A DNA stretch of 64,000 bases from Paenibacillus sp. FSL R7-0345 (GTDB taxonomy: Bacteria > Bacillota > Bacilli > Paenibacillales > Paenibacillaceae), in contig NZ_CP152002.1 in the NCBI RefSeq assembly GCF_038595055.1, forward strand, positions 2,400,501-2,464,500, read 5' to 3'. Positions 62,114-64,000 of the stretch are shown in pieces. Under the pieces are notes generated by a model. The model did no database searches, was not told the origin of the DNA, and worked only from the letters and a program-made list of their open reading frames with translations. Each line of letters begins with the position of its first letter. Position 1 is the first letter of the stretch. A program made the position numbers and the translations under genes.

Positions 62114-63844
62114 CTATGCGTTGTACTGGGCCTGATACAAGCGGCTGTAAGTACCGCCAGCGTTCACCAGGTCTTCGTGGCGGCCTTCCTCGGAAATGCC
62201 GTCCTCGTTCACGACAATAATCCGGTCGGCATTTTTGATCGTGGTCAGCCGGTGGGCGATAACCAGGGTAGTCCGTCCGACAGACAGCTCAGCCAGGGAC
62301 TGCTGGATCGCTGCTTCTGTCTCGGTATCAAGCGCAGAGGTAGCTTCGTCCAGGATCAGAATCGGCGGGTTCTTCAGAAACATGCGGGCAATGGCCAGGC
62401 GCTGCTTTTGACCGCCCGACAGCTTCACGCCGCGTTCACCGATAATGGTATCCATGCCGTCCGGCAGGCTGTTGATCAGTTCCTCCAGATGGGCGCGTCT
62501 GGCGGCTGTCCAGATCTCATCCAGCTGGGCATCGAGCTTGCCGTAAGCAATGTTTTCGCGGATGGTACCCGAGAACAGGAATACATCCTGCTGCACGATC
62601 CCGATCTGCTTGCGCAGGGAATGCAGCTTTATATCACGGATATCCGTTCCGTCAACGGAGATGGCACCGCCGGTGACATCATAGAAGCGGGGCAGCAGGC
62701 TGCAGATGGTCGTTTTCCCGGCACCGGAAGGGCCGACAAAAGCAATGGTCTCCCCGGCATTGACCTTCAGGCTGATCTGATTCAGCACAGGCCGGTCTGC
62801 CTCATAACCGAAGCTTACGTTATTAAAGGTAATATCGCCGCGCAGAGAGCTTGCATCAACGGCCCCCGGCTTGTCGGCGATGTCCGGCTCTGTATCAATA
62901 ATTTCAAGATAACGCTTGAAGCCGGCAATACCCTTCGGATAACTCTCGATAACGGCATTGATCTTCTCGATCGGCCGGAAGAAGATATTGGACAATAAAA
63001 TGAAAGCGACGAATTCACCAATCTCCAGCTCCCCCTGGATAAAGAACCAGGCACCGCAGATCATTACAACAACAGTAATCAGACGGGTCATCATGTAGCT
63101 GACCGAGGAGCTTTTGGCCATCAGCTTGTAAGCCATCAGCTTGGTTTTGCGGAAATTCTGGTTCTCTACAGCAAACAGCGTCTTCTCATACTCCTCATTG
63201 GCAAAGGACTGCACAACACGGATCCCGCCGACATTATCCTCAATCCGGGCATTGAAATTACCTACATTGCCAAAAAGGTTGTGGTAGGTAGAAGTCATGT
63301 TGCGCCCGAAATAAATGATGACCCAGGCCATAATCGGCACAATAATGAAAGTAATAACCGCGAGCTGCAGATTCAGGTCTGCCATGAGAAGAAACGCACC
63401 GATGAGCGTCATGACAGCGATGAACACATCCTCGGGACCATGGTGGGCCACCTCGCCGATATCATTAAGGTCATTGGTAATCCGCCCGATCAGATGGCCG
63501 GTTTTATTGTTGTCGAAGAAACGGAAGGAGAGCTTCTGGATATGGTCGAACATTTTTTTGCGCATATTGGTTTCAATGTTGATCCCAAGCATATGGCCCC
63601 AGTAGGTAACCACGTAGTTCATAATAGTCGTCAGGGCATAAATCCCGAGCAAGGCTATACAAGCCAGCAGAATCAGCGGCCAGTCCTTGCCCGGCAGCAG
63701 ATCATCAATAAATGTATTCACAGCCACCGGAAAAGCGAGCTCCAGCAACCCCGCGCCCACCGCACAGGTGAAGTCGAGAATAAACAGCCCTTTGTATGGC
63801 CGGTAATAGGAGAAAAAACGACGCAACATCTCTTGTTCACTCAT
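62114..63844 (-). CDS. ABC exporter, fused TMD-NBD half-transporter
   Basis: 576 residues. Six TM helices occupy about 1-320 of the type I exporter fold ('FRFFDNNKTGHLIGRITNDLNDIGE' being the conserved first intracellular loop). The ATPase domain has Walker A 'GPSGAGKTT', Q-loop 'IGIVQQDVFLFSGTIRENIAYG', signature 'LSGGQKQRLAIARMF', Walker B 'ILILDEATSALD' and the His switch 'VIAHRL'. It should act as a homodimer, or as a heterodimer with another half. Drug, lipid or siderophore export are all possible from sequence. A Fur-like box in its promoter region suggests a role in iron homeostasis, perhaps siderophore secretion; this is inference. Strong promoter just upstream. Confidence 0.92.
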   Translation of the reverse strand: MSEQEMLRRFFSYYRPYKGLFILDFTCAVGAGLLELAFPVAVNTFIDDLLPGKDWPLILLACIALLGIYALTTIMNYVVTYWGHMLGINIETNMRKKMFDHIQKLSFRFFDNNKTGHLIGRITNDLNDIGEVAHHGPEDVFIAVMTLIGAFLLMADLNLQLAVITFIIVPIMAWVIIYFGRNMTSTYHNLFGNVGNFNARIEDNVGGIRVVQSFANEEYEKTLFAVENQNFRKTKLMAYKLMAKSSSVSYMMTRLITVVVMICGAWFFIQGELEIGEFVAFILLSNIFFRPIEKINAVIESYPKGIAGFKRYLEIIDTEPDIADKPGAVDASSLRGDITFNNVSFGYEADRPVLNQISLKVNAGETIAFVGPSGAGKTTICSLLPRFYDVTGGAISVDGTDIRDIKLHSLRKQIGIVQQDVFLFSGTIRENIAYGKLDAQLDEIWTAARRAHLEELINSLPDGMDTIIGERGVKLSGGQKQRLAIARMFLKNPPILILDEATSALDTETEAAIQQSLAELSVGRTTLVIAHRLTTIKNADRIIVVNEDGISEEGRHEDLVNAGGTYSRLYQAQYNA

Positions 63845-63869
63845 TTCTGTAATAGTATGTATTGTTAGT

Positions 63870-63884
63870 TGAGAGTCATTCTCA
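63870..63884 (-). promoter_or_regulatory. Fur-like operator of the ABC exporter
   Basis: TGAGAGTCATTCTCA (plus-strand reading), 12/15 to the 7-1-7 Fur consensus, inside the wider palindrome GTTGAGA-N5-TCTCAAC. It lies just downstream of the -10, a normal place for a repressor site. Confidence 0.65.
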
Positions 63885-63901
63885 ACTACCTTATTCTTAG
63901 G

Positions 63902-63930
63902 ATACTAAAGAGGGTAGCCGGATTTGTCAA
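63902..63930 (-). promoter_or_regulatory. Consensus sigma-A promoter of the ABC exporter
   Basis: On the minus strand a perfect TTGACA (63925-63930), 17 nt, TAGTAT (63902-63907). Confidence 0.88.
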
Positions 63931-64000
63931 CCTTTGTCATACCGGAGTTGATCAGAGTTTTATGCCGCTTCACCCAGTCCAAGCTCATAAGCTTTACATA

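Noticed and set aside
63905..64000. Possible end of a minus-strand gene at the right edge
   Set aside because: A short open frame (about 30 codons, ending at 63905) overlaps the consensus -35 and -10 of the exporter promoter and has no recognisable content. It cannot be supported from the bases available.

Overview
The window looks like a chromosomal segment of a Gram-positive, SLH-anchored, endospore-type Bacillota, most probably a Paenibacillus. The reasons are the many S-layer-homology (SLH) proteins, Bacillus-like gene sets (dgk/dck, dbpA, patB, Btr-type regulator), strong AGGAGG ribosome sites, TTG and GTG starts and sigma-A/Fur-type promoters. The assignment is inference from gene content, not from a search.

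Layout. 1-6.2 kb: the end of an SLH protein, a VOC protein, a chemotaxis receptor (MCP), a minus-strand pair (ECF sigma factor, NAD-dependent epimerase), a ClpP paralog and a small Sm-like protein. 6.2-12 kb: a 1865-residue SLH protein with 14 propeller-type repeats and seven Ig-like repeats. 12-16 kb: a Fur-boxed iron locus (Btr-like AraC/binding-protein fusion, two FecCD permeases). 16.5-19 kb: the carboxyspermidine route to spermidine (saccharopine-dehydrogenase-like enzyme plus NspC). 19.4-22.4 kb: a secreted RCC1/stalk-domain protein and the deoxynucleoside kinases dgk-dck. 22.5-45.7 kb: one 23-kb operon of three giant exported proteins (1845, 2589 and about 2901 residues) and a small secreted trypsin-like protease. 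Its promoter region is nearly identical to that of the 6.3-kb SLH gene. 45.8-54.6 kb: a single-domain response regulator, PatB, a nucleoside hydrolase, a stalk-domain/GH18 protein, a radical SAM protein, a second MCP and an AraC-type regulator. 54.7-56.3 kb: a divergent histidyl-tRNA synthetase preceded by what reads as a complete leader-peptide attenuator. 56.3-60 kb: an HD hydrolase, DbpA and an M20 deacylase. 60.1-62 kb: an IS3-family element sitting between two clusters of 50-nt-period intergenic repeats. 62.1-63.9 kb: an ABC exporter with a consensus sigma-A promoter and a Fur-like box.

The two most unusual systems are the attenuator and the giant operon. The attenuator has a 20-codon leader ORF with three consecutive His codons, mutually exclusive hairpins and a terminator, all before a HisRS paralog whose motif-3 arginine appears to be missing; Bacillota normally use a T-box for this purpose. 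The giant cell-surface operon has a conserved promoter block, a structured leader with a 7-codon ORF, an intercistronic hairpin and a terminal protease gene, and is a candidate for a dedicated S-layer or surface-fibre assembly unit. Both functional readings are inference. No tRNA, rRNA or CRISPR array was seen.
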